From Oceanospirillum sp048264105 (GTDB lineage: Bacteria > Pseudomonadota > Gammaproteobacteria > Pseudomonadales > Halomonadaceae), in assembly GCA_048264105.1 (NCBI GenBank), contig JBLXDJ010000002.1:496001-560000 (forward strand): a stretch of 64,000 bases of DNA. Direction: 5' to 3'. Numbering within the stretch: the stretch's first letter is position 1; every line of letters starts with the position of its first letter. The position numbers and the translations under genes are program-made. Of the stretch, positions 45,533-54,353 are shown one piece after another. Below the pieces are notes generated by a model, which saw nothing but the letters and a program-made list of their open reading frames with translations, had not been told where the DNA came from and searched no databases.

Positions 45533-46453
45533 CTAGTTAGATCCCAGATTGCTTTGCCCGCCCAGCCATTCGGCTAATGTCGGAATAAAGCGCTTCAGCT
45601 CCAGGGTCATCAGGCTGAAGTCGGTATCGAGTCGGGTCATCGGGTCTTCATCGCCGTAGCTGTCTTTGGCTTCGTCCAGCAGGTCATCACCAAAGCGCAG
45701 ACGTTTAATGGTCAGGTCATCCTGCAGGATAAACTGCAGACGTTCCTGCCAGTTGATCGCCAGCTTCACGACCTGTTTACCGGTTTCAATGTGAGCCAGA
45801 ATCTCTTCTGCGTCCAGTTCCTGTTGTTTGCACCGGATCACGCTGCCCTCTTCCAGGTCAGAGCGCAATTCACACTGGCCATCCAGCTCCAGACCTTGCG
45901 GACGCTTGCTGGCATCCTGCAGCCAGTCGGTCATCACAATGCTGGGGCTCTGTTCGGTATTAAACGGCACCACCGGCAGGGATCCCAGTGTCTGGCGCAA
46001 CAGGTCGAGAAACTCATCGGCTTTTTTCGCGCTGGAAGCATCAACCACCACCAGATTCTGATCCGGCGCGATATAGCCCCAGGTAAAGCTGGAGCGCACA
46101 AAAGCTCTCGGCGTCAGCTCGCTGAGAATATCTTCTTTGATGCTGAGCTTTTCTTTACGGCCGACATGACGGTTTTCTTTAGCTTCCAGCTCTTCAACCC
46201 GGTCTTTCAGGGTTTCGTTAACCACGGCTGCAGGAATCACCTTCTCCTGACGACGCAGGCACAGTAAGACAGCACCACCGCTGGCGTGGTGCAGCTGGCT
46301 TGCGGTTGCTGCTGGCAGAGTCCAGCCAAGACGGTAGGTCTCGATGCTTTTGCAGGGTTCAAATCGGAATGCTTCTAACTGGGACTCGAGCTGGTTGGTA
46401 TCCAGTTCGATCCCTTTGTTGAGCTGAAAAAGCTGAAGATTTTTAAACCACAT
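45533..46453 (-). CDS. rdgC: Recombination-associated protein RdgC
   Basis: The 306-residue protein is RdgC, a ring-shaped double-strand DNA binder that restrains RecA. MWFKNLQLFQL at the start, the central KEDILSELTPRAF segment and the C-terminal TDFSLMTLELKRFIPTLAEWLGG are family features; the length equals that of E. coli (303). I chose the ATG at 46453 because it gives the family start and follows GGAG; the frame continues to 46471. Confidence 0.94.
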   Translation of the reverse strand: MWFKNLQLFQLNKGIELDTNQLESQLEAFRFEPCKSIETYRLGWTLPAATASQLHHASGGAVLLCLRRQEKVIPAAVVNETLKDRVEELEAKENRHVGRKEKLSIKEDILSELTPRAFVRSSFTWGYIAPDQNLVVVDASSAKKADEFLDLLRQTLGSLPVVPFNTEQSPSIVMTDWLQDASKRPQGLELDGQCELRSDLEEGSVIRCKQQELDAEEILAHIETGKQVVKLAINWQERLQFILQDDLTIKRLRFGDDLLDEAKDSYGDEDPMTRLDTDFSLMTLELKRFIPTLAEWLGGQSNLGSN

Positions 46454-46758
46454 GCCGCAAGGCTCCATCAATATCGGGGCGCGACATTATCCAATAAAGG
46501 TCGCGGCTAAGCCAGTGAATACGAGGGAATCTCTCTATCTTACATTTTGTTACATAAGTGTCCGGTCGCTGAAGTGGTGGTGCTTTAAGGCTTTCTCGCG
46601 GGTCGAGTGTTGCAGAAATATTACTGTCATTTAAGTGTAAGAAATCTGTCATTTAGCTTTGGCAAGGTGTGCCCAGAAACATTATCTGCGGGCAGTTGCC
46701 CGATTACTGCATCTGAAATGGCGGGCGTTAAGACCCGCAGCTTAAAGGCTACGCATCT
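46454..46758. other. Divergent rdgC / chemoreceptor intergenic region
   Basis: Over these 305 bases I see no gene. CTGTCATTTA occurs twice as direct repeats (46624-46633 and 46646-46655), 22 bases apart, about two DNA turns. A small hairpin CGGGCA-GT-TGCCCG lies at 46690-46703 and GCGGG...CCCGC near 46722-46739. No FliA-type promoter was found for the chemoreceptor. Confidence 0.45.
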
Positions 46759-48741
46759 ATGAAAATTGCTACGGTCACTCGGGCGACCTCTGTTGTTCTG
46801 GTTCTGATTGCTGTCTCGCTGGCGGCGACACTGTTCTGGGGGCTACAGCGCCTGGACAGTGCTTTTTCAGCAACCCAATCCTATAACCAGCTCAAGGAGG
46901 AGGTGGCGTTGGATCTGCGGCGAACTCTGCAGGAATACCTGAGGACAGGCAACGCGCTGAAACTCAGTGCAGCCGAGCAGCAGATTGATCAGTTGACGGG
47001 ACAGCGGTTGCAGCTTCTGCCACCGGCATTAGCCCGTGATATTGAGTTATCCCTGAACCGCTTAAAAGAGGGTGTAACCGGTGAGTTTCGTGGTGCCGGA
47101 AAACTGGCCGGTAACCAGAAAGGTCTGCTGCTGCAGGCCGAAAAAGAGATCGCGGATGCTGCCGATGTGATCTACGACTACGCCGAAGAGGGAAGTGACG
47201 CCAGTCCTTTGGTGGCGAGCCAGTATTATAAGCTGCTGCATCAGGTGAATCAGAGTCTGGTGCAGGTGAAGTATCTGCGGGAACAATACATGGATACGGC
47301 AAATGCCAGCTACCGGGAGTCGTTACTGGATCAGGTCGGCCGCCTTAATGATGATGTCGCCGCCCTTGGTGCGCTGCCTCGTCTTGGTGTTTATGCTGAG
47401 GTTGAGGTGGATGAGATGCAGGCCCTGATGGGCTGGGGTGAGGATGATGCGACTCAGGAGAAAGTGGATCTGGGGGATGAGCTGAACAGCACTCTGCAAA
47501 GTCTGGTTCGCCGCTACCCAAATGAGCTGGACAGCACGCTGGACAATATCGCCACCGGTGTTAAGAGTCGTGCAGCGGTAAACCGTTTGATCGCGGATGT
47601 GGAGGACCGGATTTTATCCGGTCAGGCTGATGTTATTGCCTACCGTCATAAGCTGGAGGGTCAGGTTAAGCAGATCTTTATCGCCTATGTCGGCCTGATT
47701 GTTCTGGTGGCACTGATACTGCACCTGTTCCAGAGCCGTGTGGTGCTTAAGACACTGCGGGAGCTATCTGATGGCATCGGGTCTCTGGTGAAAAGTGGTG
47801 AGATGCGCAAAATCACGGTGCATAACCCTGAGAGTGAAACCGGTCAGATCGCTCTTAATTTCAATCACATGATTGAGACCATGGAGAGCCAGCAGCAGGA
47901 AAAACACACCCAGTTGAGCCAGATTACCGATTCGCTTGAGGTGGTGCTGACGGATATCGACACCATCAGTAAAACCGCCAATGAAACCCGTGATTACATC
48001 TCCAAGTCCCACAGCTTTACTGATGAGCTGACCCGACTGGCGCAGGATGTGGACGCCAGCTCGACTCAGGTTGAAAGCTTTGCCCGGGAGACCGCAAGCT
48101 TTATGGAAAACAGTCAGGTGAGTGCCCGTAACGTTGAGCGAGCCAGTGAACAGGCGATCTCAACCCTTGCCAGTGGGCATCAGTCGCTGGATGAGCTGAT
48201 TACGGCGGTGGATGAGGTCACCAGCATTCTGGATGTGATCTCCGGTATCTCCGAGCAAACCAATCTGCTGGCGCTGAATGCGGCCATTGAATCGGCACGT
48301 GCCGGTGAGCATGGCCGTGGCTTTGCGGTGGTGGCTGATGAGGTACGTAATCTTTCTATGGAGACCCAGAACTCGGTCACCAAGATCGGTGGCATTCTGG
48401 GGCAGCTGCGTAACTCGTCCGGCAATCTGAAAAACAATATGACCGATATTTCTGAGGCCGCTCAGGAACAGAAAGAGGCGTCAAGCTATCTGCTGGAAAT
48501 GTCGAAGACGGTGCAGGAGCATTCTGATAAAGCCGCCAACTTTGCTCATCAGGGGGCTAAGGTCGCCCGCAATCAGGTCGAGCAGGTTGAGGTCTTTATC
48601 TCCAGCATGGAAGAGATGGAGAAGCAGGCGCAGCAGGCCGAGGATGTGATTCTGTCGGTGCAGACCGAAGTGCATGAAAAGGTACTCTGGATCTCCAATG
48701 CGCTGGGGGTTTCCCGCCACAAAAAAGAGTTTCTGCTCTGA
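46759..48741 (+). CDS. Methyl-accepting chemotaxis protein
   Basis: The 660-residue receptor has TM1 (about 10-28), a mostly helical periplasmic domain of about 275 residues, TM2 (about 306-326), a HAMP region and a cytoplasmic signalling domain. The hairpin tip ISEQTNLLALNAAIESARAG and GFAVVADEVRNLS (about 496-530) binds CheA/CheW in known receptors. The sensing domain has no recognisable PAS or Cache pattern and looks like a helical bundle. No CheR-binding pentapeptide is at the C-terminus. The gene stands alone, ending in a terminator. Confidence 0.92.
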   Translation: MKIATVTRATSVVLVLIAVSLAATLFWGLQRLDSAFSATQSYNQLKEEVALDLRRTLQEYLRTGNALKLSAAEQQIDQLTGQRLQLLPPALARDIELSLNRLKEGVTGEFRGAGKLAGNQKGLLLQAEKEIADAADVIYDYAEEGSDASPLVASQYYKLLHQVNQSLVQVKYLREQYMDTANASYRESLLDQVGRLNDDVAALGALPRLGVYAEVEVDEMQALMGWGEDDATQEKVDLGDELNSTLQSLVRRYPNELDSTLDNIATGVKSRAAVNRLIADVEDRILSGQADVIAYRHKLEGQVKQIFIAYVGLIVLVALILHLFQSRVVLKTLRELSDGIGSLVKSGEMRKITVHNPESETGQIALNFNHMIETMESQQQEKHTQLSQITDSLEVVLTDIDTISKTANETRDYISKSHSFTDELTRLAQDVDASSTQVESFARETASFMENSQVSARNVERASEQAISTLASGHQSLDELITAVDEVTSILDVISGISEQTNLLALNAAIESARAGEHGRGFAVVADEVRNLSMETQNSVTKIGGILGQLRNSSGNLKNNMTDISEAAQEQKEASSYLLEMSKTVQEHSDKAANFAHQGAKVARNQVEQVEVFISSMEEMEKQAQQAEDVILSVQTEVHEKVLWISNALGVSRHKKEFLL

Positions 48742-48788
48742 TAGGCTGAGCCTCCGTATCCGGTGAAAGACCGGATCTGTCACCAAGC

Positions 48789-48822
48789 AAAAACCGGCCT
48801 GACTCATCAGGCCGGTTTTTTT
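48789..48822 (+). terminator. Rho-independent terminator of the chemoreceptor gene
   Basis: AAAACCGGCCTGA-CTCA-TCAGGCCGGTTTT followed by T residues is a strong terminator. Confidence 0.92.
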
Positions 48823-48846
48823 GTCTCTGCCGGAAGTGGTTAAAGC

Positions 48847-48862
48847 CTGATCAATTGATCAG
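48847..48862. repeat. Perfect 16-base palindrome upstream of gyrA
   Basis: CTGATCAATTGATCAG reads the same on both strands. It lies about 60 bases upstream of the gyrA -35 element and could be an operator; no regulator is identified. Confidence 0.6.
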
Positions 48863-48922
48863 AACGGGCTTAACAAACTGATTTGCGGCCTTTTTGCAAA
48901 TTACTGAGCATAAGTGACCAAA

Positions 48923-48952
48923 TTGCTGCAAGGGGGTAATAAAGAGTATAAT
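48923..48952 (+). promoter_or_regulatory. gyrA promoter
   Basis: TTGCTG (48923-48928), an 18-base spacer and a perfect TATAAT (48947-48952) would start transcription near 48959, giving a leader of about 67 bases before the ATG at 49026. Confidence 0.7.
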
Positions 48953-49025
48953 CGGGTGAATTTTGAATAAGAGTGTTGCGCACTGGGTTGCAACGCAGTG
49001 TTGCCGATAAAGGATTCCGATACTC

Positions 49026-51803
49026 ATGGGTGAATTTGCAAGAGAAATTCTGCCAGTCAACATCGAAGACGAGCTGAAGCAGTCCTATCTGGATTACGCC
49101 ATGAGCGTAATTGTAGGTCGTGCTCTTCCCGATGTTCGCGATGGCCTCAAGCCTGTACACCGTCGTGTACTATTTGCCATGCAGCAGCTTGGTAACGACT
49201 GGAATAAACCGTATAAGAAATCAGCTCGTGTCGTCGGTGACGTGATCGGTAAATACCACCCTCACGGCGACAGTGCGGTATACGACACCATCGTGCGTAT
49301 GGCCCAGCCATTTTCTATGCGCCACATGCTGGTGGATGGCCAGGGTAACTTTGGTTCCATCGATGGCGACAGCGCGGCAGCGATGCGTTACACCGAGGTG
49401 CGCATGGCGCGTATCTCCCACGAAATGCTGGCGGATCTGGATAAAGAGACCGTTGATTTCGTCGACAACTATGACGGCACCGAACAGATTCCTGAAGTTC
49501 TGCCGACCCGTGTTCCTAACCTGCTGGTAAACGGTTCTTCCGGTATTGCGGTAGGTATGGCGACCAACATTCCGCCACACAACCTGACCGAAGTTGTGAA
49601 CGGCTGTCTGGCGCTGCTGGACAACAGTGAACTGACCATCGACGAGCTGATGGAGTTTATTCCGGGGCCGGACTTCCCGACTCAGGGCATCATCAATGGC
49701 CGTGCCGGTATTCTGCAGGCTTACCGCACCGGCCGGGGCCGTATCTATGTTCGTGCCCGTCACCATATTGAACGTGATGATAAAGCGAACAAAGAAACCA
49801 TCATCATTACCGAGATCCCTTACCAGCTGAACAAAGCCCGTGTGATCGAAAAGATCGCTGAGCTGGTGAAAGAGAAGAAGATCGAAGGTATCTCTGAGCT
49901 GCGTGATGAGTCGGACAAAGATGGTCTGCGTGTTGTTATCGAACTGAAGCGTGGCGAATCCGGCGACGTGGTGATCAACAACTTGTTTGCCCAGACCCAG
50001 CTGCAGAGTGTTTTCGGTATCAACATTGTTGCGCTGGAAAATGGTCAGCCAAAAGTGCTGAACCTGAAACAGCTGCTGGAAGCCTTCCTGCGTCACCGCC
50101 GTGAAGTGGTGACCCGTCGTACCGTATACGAACTGCGTAAAGCCCGTGAACGTGGTCATATTCTGGAAGGTCTGGCGATTGCGCTGGCGAATATCGATCC
50201 TGTGATTGAGCTGATCCGTCAGTCGCCATCGGCCGCAGAAGCAAAAGAGAAACTGATCAACGGCAGCTGGGCACCGGGTAACGTGATTGCCATGCTGGAG
50301 CGTGCCGGTGCTGATTCATGCCGTCCTGATGAGCTTGAAGCTCAGTTTGGTCTGCAGGATGGTGGCGAGTACCGCCTGTCTCCGAATCAGGCTCAGGCGA
50401 TTCTGGAACTGCGTCTGCACCGTCTGACCGGTCTTGAGCATGAAAAACTGCTCAACGAGTACAAAGAAATTCTGGAAAAAATTGCAGAACTGGCCGGTAT
50501 TCTGGCGGATTCTGAAAAACTGCTGCAGGTAATCCGCGAAGAGCTTGAAGCGATTCGTGAGCAGTATGGCGAAGAACGTCGTACCGAGATCATCAGCAGT
50601 CAGCTTGATCTGACCATGGAAGATCTGATCAACGAAGAAGATATGGTCGTGACCATCTCCCGTAGTGGTTATGCCAAGTCTCAGCCGCTGAGCGATTACC
50701 GTGCCCAGCGTCGTGGTGGTCGTGGTAAGTCCGCGACATCCGTGAAAGATGAAGATGTGGTTGAGCATCTGCTGGTGGCTTCAACCCACGATACGATCCT
50801 GTTGTTCAGCAACAAGGGTAAAGTGTACTGGCTGAAAGTTTACGAGCTGCCTCAGGCGGGACGTGGTTCCCGTGGTCGTCCTATGGTGAACCTGCTGCCA
50901 CTGGAAGAAGGCGAGCAGATCAGCACCATTCTGCCGGTTCGTGATTACCCGGATGATCACTTTGTCTTTATGGCAACCGCCAAAGGCACCGTTAAGAAAA
51001 CCGCTCTGAGCCAGTTCTCCCGTCCGCGTAGCAGCGGTCTGATCGCACTGGATATTAAAGAGGGTGACCGTTTGATCGGTGCCGCTATTACCAACGGCAG
51101 CAATCATGTGATGCTGTTGAACAGTGCCGGTAAGATGATCCGCTTTGATGAGTCCAATGTCCGTGCTATGGGCCGTACCGCGGGTGGTGTTCGTGGTATG
51201 CGTCTGCCGGAAGATGACGATGTTCAGGTAATCTCCCTGATCATTCCTCAGACTAATGAAGTGGCTGCGGAAGACGACGAAAACCCAGATAATGCTGTAA
51301 CAACTGAAGCGGTTTCCGCTGACGAGAACGGCGAACTGTCTGATAACCAGATCTACATTCTGACCGCTTCTGAAAATGGCTACGGTAAACGTACCTGTCT
51401 GGAAGCCTTCCCGGTTCGCAACCGTGGTGGTCAGGGTGTGATTGCGATGCAGACTAGCGAGCGTAATGGTCAGCTGGTTTCTGCCATGCAGGTGAGTGAT
51501 CTGGATGAGATGATGCTGATCACCGACAAAGGTACGCTGGTACGTACCCGCGTTGCCGAGGTATCGGTATCCGGTCGTAATACACAGGGTGTGACCCTGA
51601 TCCGACTGGGTGCTGATGAGAACCTGGTAACGGCTGTTCGCGTTGATGAGCCTGAAGTGACCGAGGATGAGTTGGACGACGAGGCAGAGAATGCCGTTGC
51701 TCCAACCGATCAGACCGATGGTGCAGCAGCATCAGACGGTCCGGCCCCATCTGATGATACGTCAGCAGATGATCGTTCTGCAGAGGATGACTCTGCAGAA
51801 TAA
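49026..51803 (+). CDS. gyrA: DNA gyrase subunit A
   Basis: The 925-residue subunit cuts and rejoins DNA during negative supercoiling. The catalytic Tyr122 (MRYTEVR) and the quinolone-region residues Ser83 and Asp87 (GDSAVYDT) match E. coli numbering and are wild type. The C-terminal domain forms the DNA-wrapping propeller with the GyrA-box RRGGRGK. It is 50 residues longer than E. coli GyrA: an acidic insert at about 743-774 in the propeller and a 50-residue tail with some 20 Asp/Glu. The C-terminal tail tunes supercoiling in E. coli, so this one may too. Confidence 0.97.
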   Translation: MGEFAREILPVNIEDELKQSYLDYAMSVIVGRALPDVRDGLKPVHRRVLFAMQQLGNDWNKPYKKSARVVGDVIGKYHPHGDSAVYDTIVRMAQPFSMRHMLVDGQGNFGSIDGDSAAAMRYTEVRMARISHEMLADLDKETVDFVDNYDGTEQIPEVLPTRVPNLLVNGSSGIAVGMATNIPPHNLTEVVNGCLALLDNSELTIDELMEFIPGPDFPTQGIINGRAGILQAYRTGRGRIYVRARHHIERDDKANKETIIITEIPYQLNKARVIEKIAELVKEKKIEGISELRDESDKDGLRVVIELKRGESGDVVINNLFAQTQLQSVFGINIVALENGQPKVLNLKQLLEAFLRHRREVVTRRTVYELRKARERGHILEGLAIALANIDPVIELIRQSPSAAEAKEKLINGSWAPGNVIAMLERAGADSCRPDELEAQFGLQDGGEYRLSPNQAQAILELRLHRLTGLEHEKLLNEYKEILEKIAELAGILADSEKLLQVIREELEAIREQYGEERRTEIISSQLDLTMEDLINEEDMVVTISRSGYAKSQPLSDYRAQRRGGRGKSATSVKDEDVVEHLLVASTHDTILLFSNKGKVYWLKVYELPQAGRGSRGRPMVNLLPLEEGEQISTILPVRDYPDDHFVFMATAKGTVKKTALSQFSRPRSSGLIALDIKEGDRLIGAAITNGSNHVMLLNSAGKMIRFDESNVRAMGRTAGGVRGMRLPEDDDVQVISLIIPQTNEVAAEDDENPDNAVTTEAVSADENGELSDNQIYILTASENGYGKRTCLEAFPVRNRGGQGVIAMQTSERNGQLVSAMQVSDLDEMMLITDKGTLVRTRVAEVSVSGRNTQGVTLIRLGADENLVTAVRVDEPEVTEDELDDEAENAVAPTDQTDGAAASDGPAPSDDTSADDRSAEDDSAE

Positions 51804-51825
51804 GCAGAGATATCTCAGAACACCT

Positions 51826-51858
51826 TTCCGGCGAGGGCTTCCTCGCCGGAACTGTTTT
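51826..51858 (+). terminator. Terminator after gyrA
   Basis: TTCCGGCGAGG-GCTT-CCTCGCCGGAA (11 perfect pairs) is followed by CTGTTTT. The T run is short and interrupted, so it may be leaky into serC. Confidence 0.7.
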
Positions 51859-51977
51859 ATACCGGATGCGGATAACCCGCGTTGATAAGACCAGAAGTTC
51901 CGGCGGCGGATTAAAACCCTAATTAATCACCGTCAAAGCAGTTGATCTGCAGGAGCTTCGATTTTGAGAAGACCCAA

Positions 51978-53063
51978 ATGACACGTCACTTTAATTTTTG
52001 TGCGGGACCTGCGGCACTGCCTGAAGCCGTACTGAAGAAAGCTCAATACGAAATGCTGGACTGGCAGGGACGTGGCCTGTCGGTGATGGAGATGAGCCAC
52101 CGCAGCGATGATTATGTTGCGATTGCTGCTCAGGCAGAAAAAGACTTTCGTGATCTGCTGAATATCCCGGATAACTACAAAGTGCTCTTTATGCAGGGCG
52201 GCGCCAGTAGCCAGTTTGCGATGATTCCTCTGAATCTGCTGGGCAATGGCGGTATTCCTAACTATCTGGAAACCGGTGTGTGGGCGGGTAAGGCGATCAA
52301 AGAAGCGTCCCGTTACGCAGACAATCTGCATATCGCTGGCAGCAGCAAAGACCGCAATTATACCTGTACGCCGTCTCAGTCAGAGCTGAACCTGTCTGAC
52401 AACGCGGCTTACCTGCACTTCACCAGCAACGAGACTATCGGTGGCCTGGCGTTCGATTACCTGCCACAGGCGGATGTGCCTCTGGTTTGTGATATGTCTT
52501 CTGACATCCTGTCCAAGCCGCTGGATGTGACTCAGTACGGTGTGATCTACGCCGGTGCTCAGAAAAATATCGGTCCTGCGGGTCTGACGCTGGTGATCAT
52601 TCGTGATGATCTGCTGGATCAGGCGATGGCAGTAACGCCTTCCATGATGAACTACCGCATCATGGCGGATAACGATTCCATGTATAACACACCACCGACA
52701 TACGCCTGGTATCTGGCGGGGCTGGTGTTTGACTGGCTGAAAAATGATGTTGGCGGTCTGGAAAAGATGGCTGAGATCAACACCCGTAAAGCGGACAAGC
52801 TGTATCAGGCGATCGACAACAGTGACTTCTATGGTAACCCGATTGCCCTTGCGAACCGCTCACAGATGAATGTGCCGTTTACGCTGGCGGATGCCTCTCT
52901 TGATAAGCTGTTCCTGCAGGAATCTGAAGCAGCCGGTCTGCTGAACCTTGCCGGTCACCGTTCTGTTGGCGGTATGCGCGCCAGTATCTATAACGCGGTG
53001 CCGGAAGCGGCGATTGATGCACTGATCACCTTCATGTCTGATTTTGAGAAACGTCACGGGTAA
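51978..53063 (+). CDS. serC: Phosphoserine aminotransferase
   Basis: The 361-residue PLP enzyme makes phosphoserine (and the analogous step in pyridoxal phosphate synthesis). The N-terminus MTRHFNFCAGPAALP matches the family, and the PLP lysine lies in IYAGAQKNIGPAGL. ATG at 51978 has GAGAAG upstream; the frame back to 51942 (TTG) is unlikely. pheA starts six bases after the stop. Confidence 0.96.
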   Translation: MTRHFNFCAGPAALPEAVLKKAQYEMLDWQGRGLSVMEMSHRSDDYVAIAAQAEKDFRDLLNIPDNYKVLFMQGGASSQFAMIPLNLLGNGGIPNYLETGVWAGKAIKEASRYADNLHIAGSSKDRNYTCTPSQSELNLSDNAAYLHFTSNETIGGLAFDYLPQADVPLVCDMSSDILSKPLDVTQYGVIYAGAQKNIGPAGLTLVIIRDDLLDQAMAVTPSMMNYRIMADNDSMYNTPPTYAWYLAGLVFDWLKNDVGGLEKMAEINTRKADKLYQAIDNSDFYGNPIALANRSQMNVPFTLADASLDKLFLQESEAAGLLNLAGHRSVGGMRASIYNAVPEAAIDALITFMSDFEKRHG

Positions 53064-53069
53064 GTTGCC

Positions 53070-54176
53070 ATGTCAGAAGTAAATCTTAGCGAAGCGGAGC
53101 AGCTTGGCCTGCTGCGTGACCAGATCGACAATATTGACCAGCAGATCCAGAAGCTGATCAACCAGCGTGCCCGTTGTGCACAGCAGGTTGCTGAGGTGAA
53201 GCAGGCTTCCGGTGCCGGTGATATTCAGTTTTATCGCCCAGAGCGTGAAGCTCAGGTGCTGCGCCGTGTGATGGAGCGCAACGAAGGCCCGCTGTCTGAT
53301 GAAGAGATGGCGCGCCTGTTTCGTGAGATCATGTCGGCCTGTCTGGCCCTTGAAGAGCCGGTTAAAGTGGCTTTCCTTGGCCCTGAAGGCACCTTTACTC
53401 AGGAAGCGGCGCTGAAGCACTTTGGTCACTCTGCGGTTAGTCTGCCAATGGCGGCTATCGACGATGTGTTCCGTGAAGTGGAAGCTGGCGCGGTAGCTTA
53501 CGGTGTGGTTCCGGTGGAGAACTCCACCGAAGGTGTGATCAGTCACACGCTGGACAGCTTTATCGATTCTTCCCTGAAGATCTCCGGTGAAGTGGTGTTG
53601 CGTATTCACCAGTATCTGCTGGTGGGTGAGAACACCCGTAAAGATAAGATCTCCCGTATCTATTCCCACGCATCTTCTCTGGCACAGTGCCGTAAGTGGC
53701 TGGATCAGCACTACCCCAATGCCGAGCGCATTGCAGTCAGCAGTAACGCTGAAGCGGCTCGTCTGGTGAAAAGTGAGTGGCACTCAGCGGCGATCGCCGG
53801 TGATATGGCATCTCAGCTTTATGGCCTTGAGAAGCTGGCGGAGAAGATCGAAGATCAGCCGGATAACTCAACCCGCTTCCTGATCATCGGTAATCAGGAA
53901 GTACCGGCCAGCGGTGAAGATAAAACCTCGCTGATGGTGGCGACCCGCAACCAACCGGGCGCGCTTCATGATCTGCTGGAGCCGTTCCATCGTCACGGTA
54001 TCGACCTGACCCGTGTGGAAACCCGTCCATCCAAAGTGGGTGCGTGGAACTACGTCTTCTTTATCGACTTTGCTGATCATGCAGAAAGTGAGAAGGTTAA
54101 GGCGGCACTGGCTGAGGTCAGTCAGCGTGTTTCCGATATCAAAATTCTGGGTTCTTATCCAAAGGGCGTGCTCTGA
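53070..54176 (+). CDS. pheA: Bifunctional chorismate mutase / prephenate dehydratase
   Basis: The 368-residue enzyme converts chorismate to phenylpyruvate. Domains in order are chorismate mutase AroQ (about 1-95; LRDQIDNIDQQIQKLINQRA), prephenate dehydratase (about 97-275; GPEGTFTQEAA, VPVENSTEG, NSTRFL) and an ACT domain (about 285-365) with GALHDLLEPF and VETRPSK, the phenylalanine-binding feedback site. A terminator follows 39 bases after the stop, splitting it from hisC. Confidence 0.97.
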   Translation: MSEVNLSEAEQLGLLRDQIDNIDQQIQKLINQRARCAQQVAEVKQASGAGDIQFYRPEREAQVLRRVMERNEGPLSDEEMARLFREIMSACLALEEPVKVAFLGPEGTFTQEAALKHFGHSAVSLPMAAIDDVFREVEAGAVAYGVVPVENSTEGVISHTLDSFIDSSLKISGEVVLRIHQYLLVGENTRKDKISRIYSHASSLAQCRKWLDQHYPNAERIAVSSNAEAARLVKSEWHSAAIAGDMASQLYGLEKLAEKIEDQPDNSTRFLIIGNQEVPASGEDKTSLMVATRNQPGALHDLLEPFHRHGIDLTRVETRPSKVGAWNYVFFIDFADHAESEKVKAALAEVSQRVSDIKILGSYPKGVL

Positions 54177-54213
54177 GTACTCCCTGAGGTTATCGTGTAG
54201 AACGAAAAGAACC

Positions 54214-54243
54214 GGACGGGAGGCTTGGCCTCCCGTTTTCTTG
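54214..54243 (+). terminator. Terminator inside the aromatic supraoperon, after pheA
   Basis: ACGGGAGGC-TTG-GCCTCCCGT (nine pairs) is followed by TTTTC. It stands between pheA and hisC, so readthrough or a second promoter is needed for the downstream genes. Confidence 0.75.
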
Positions 54244-54285
54244 TTCTGACCCGGCTGGGATACTTGTCCTGACCCGGTATGGATA
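54240..54285. repeat. Two 23-base tandem repeats before hisC
   Basis: Copies 54240-54262 and 54263-54285 are directly adjacent and agree at 19 of 23 bases (shared cores CTTGT, CTGACCCGG and GGATA). A C/A-rich stretch with repeated ACAGA follows up to the hisC start at 54354. Confidence 0.7.
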
Positions 54286-54353
54286 AGAGCTCAAAGCAGA
54301 AAAACAGAAACAGATAAGTACAGACAAGAACAAACAGCTAAGGCGGAATAATT

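Noticed and set aside
49221..50159. Minus-strand frame of 312 codons opposite gyrA
   Set aside because: Antisense shadow with no start signal; gyrA is certain here.
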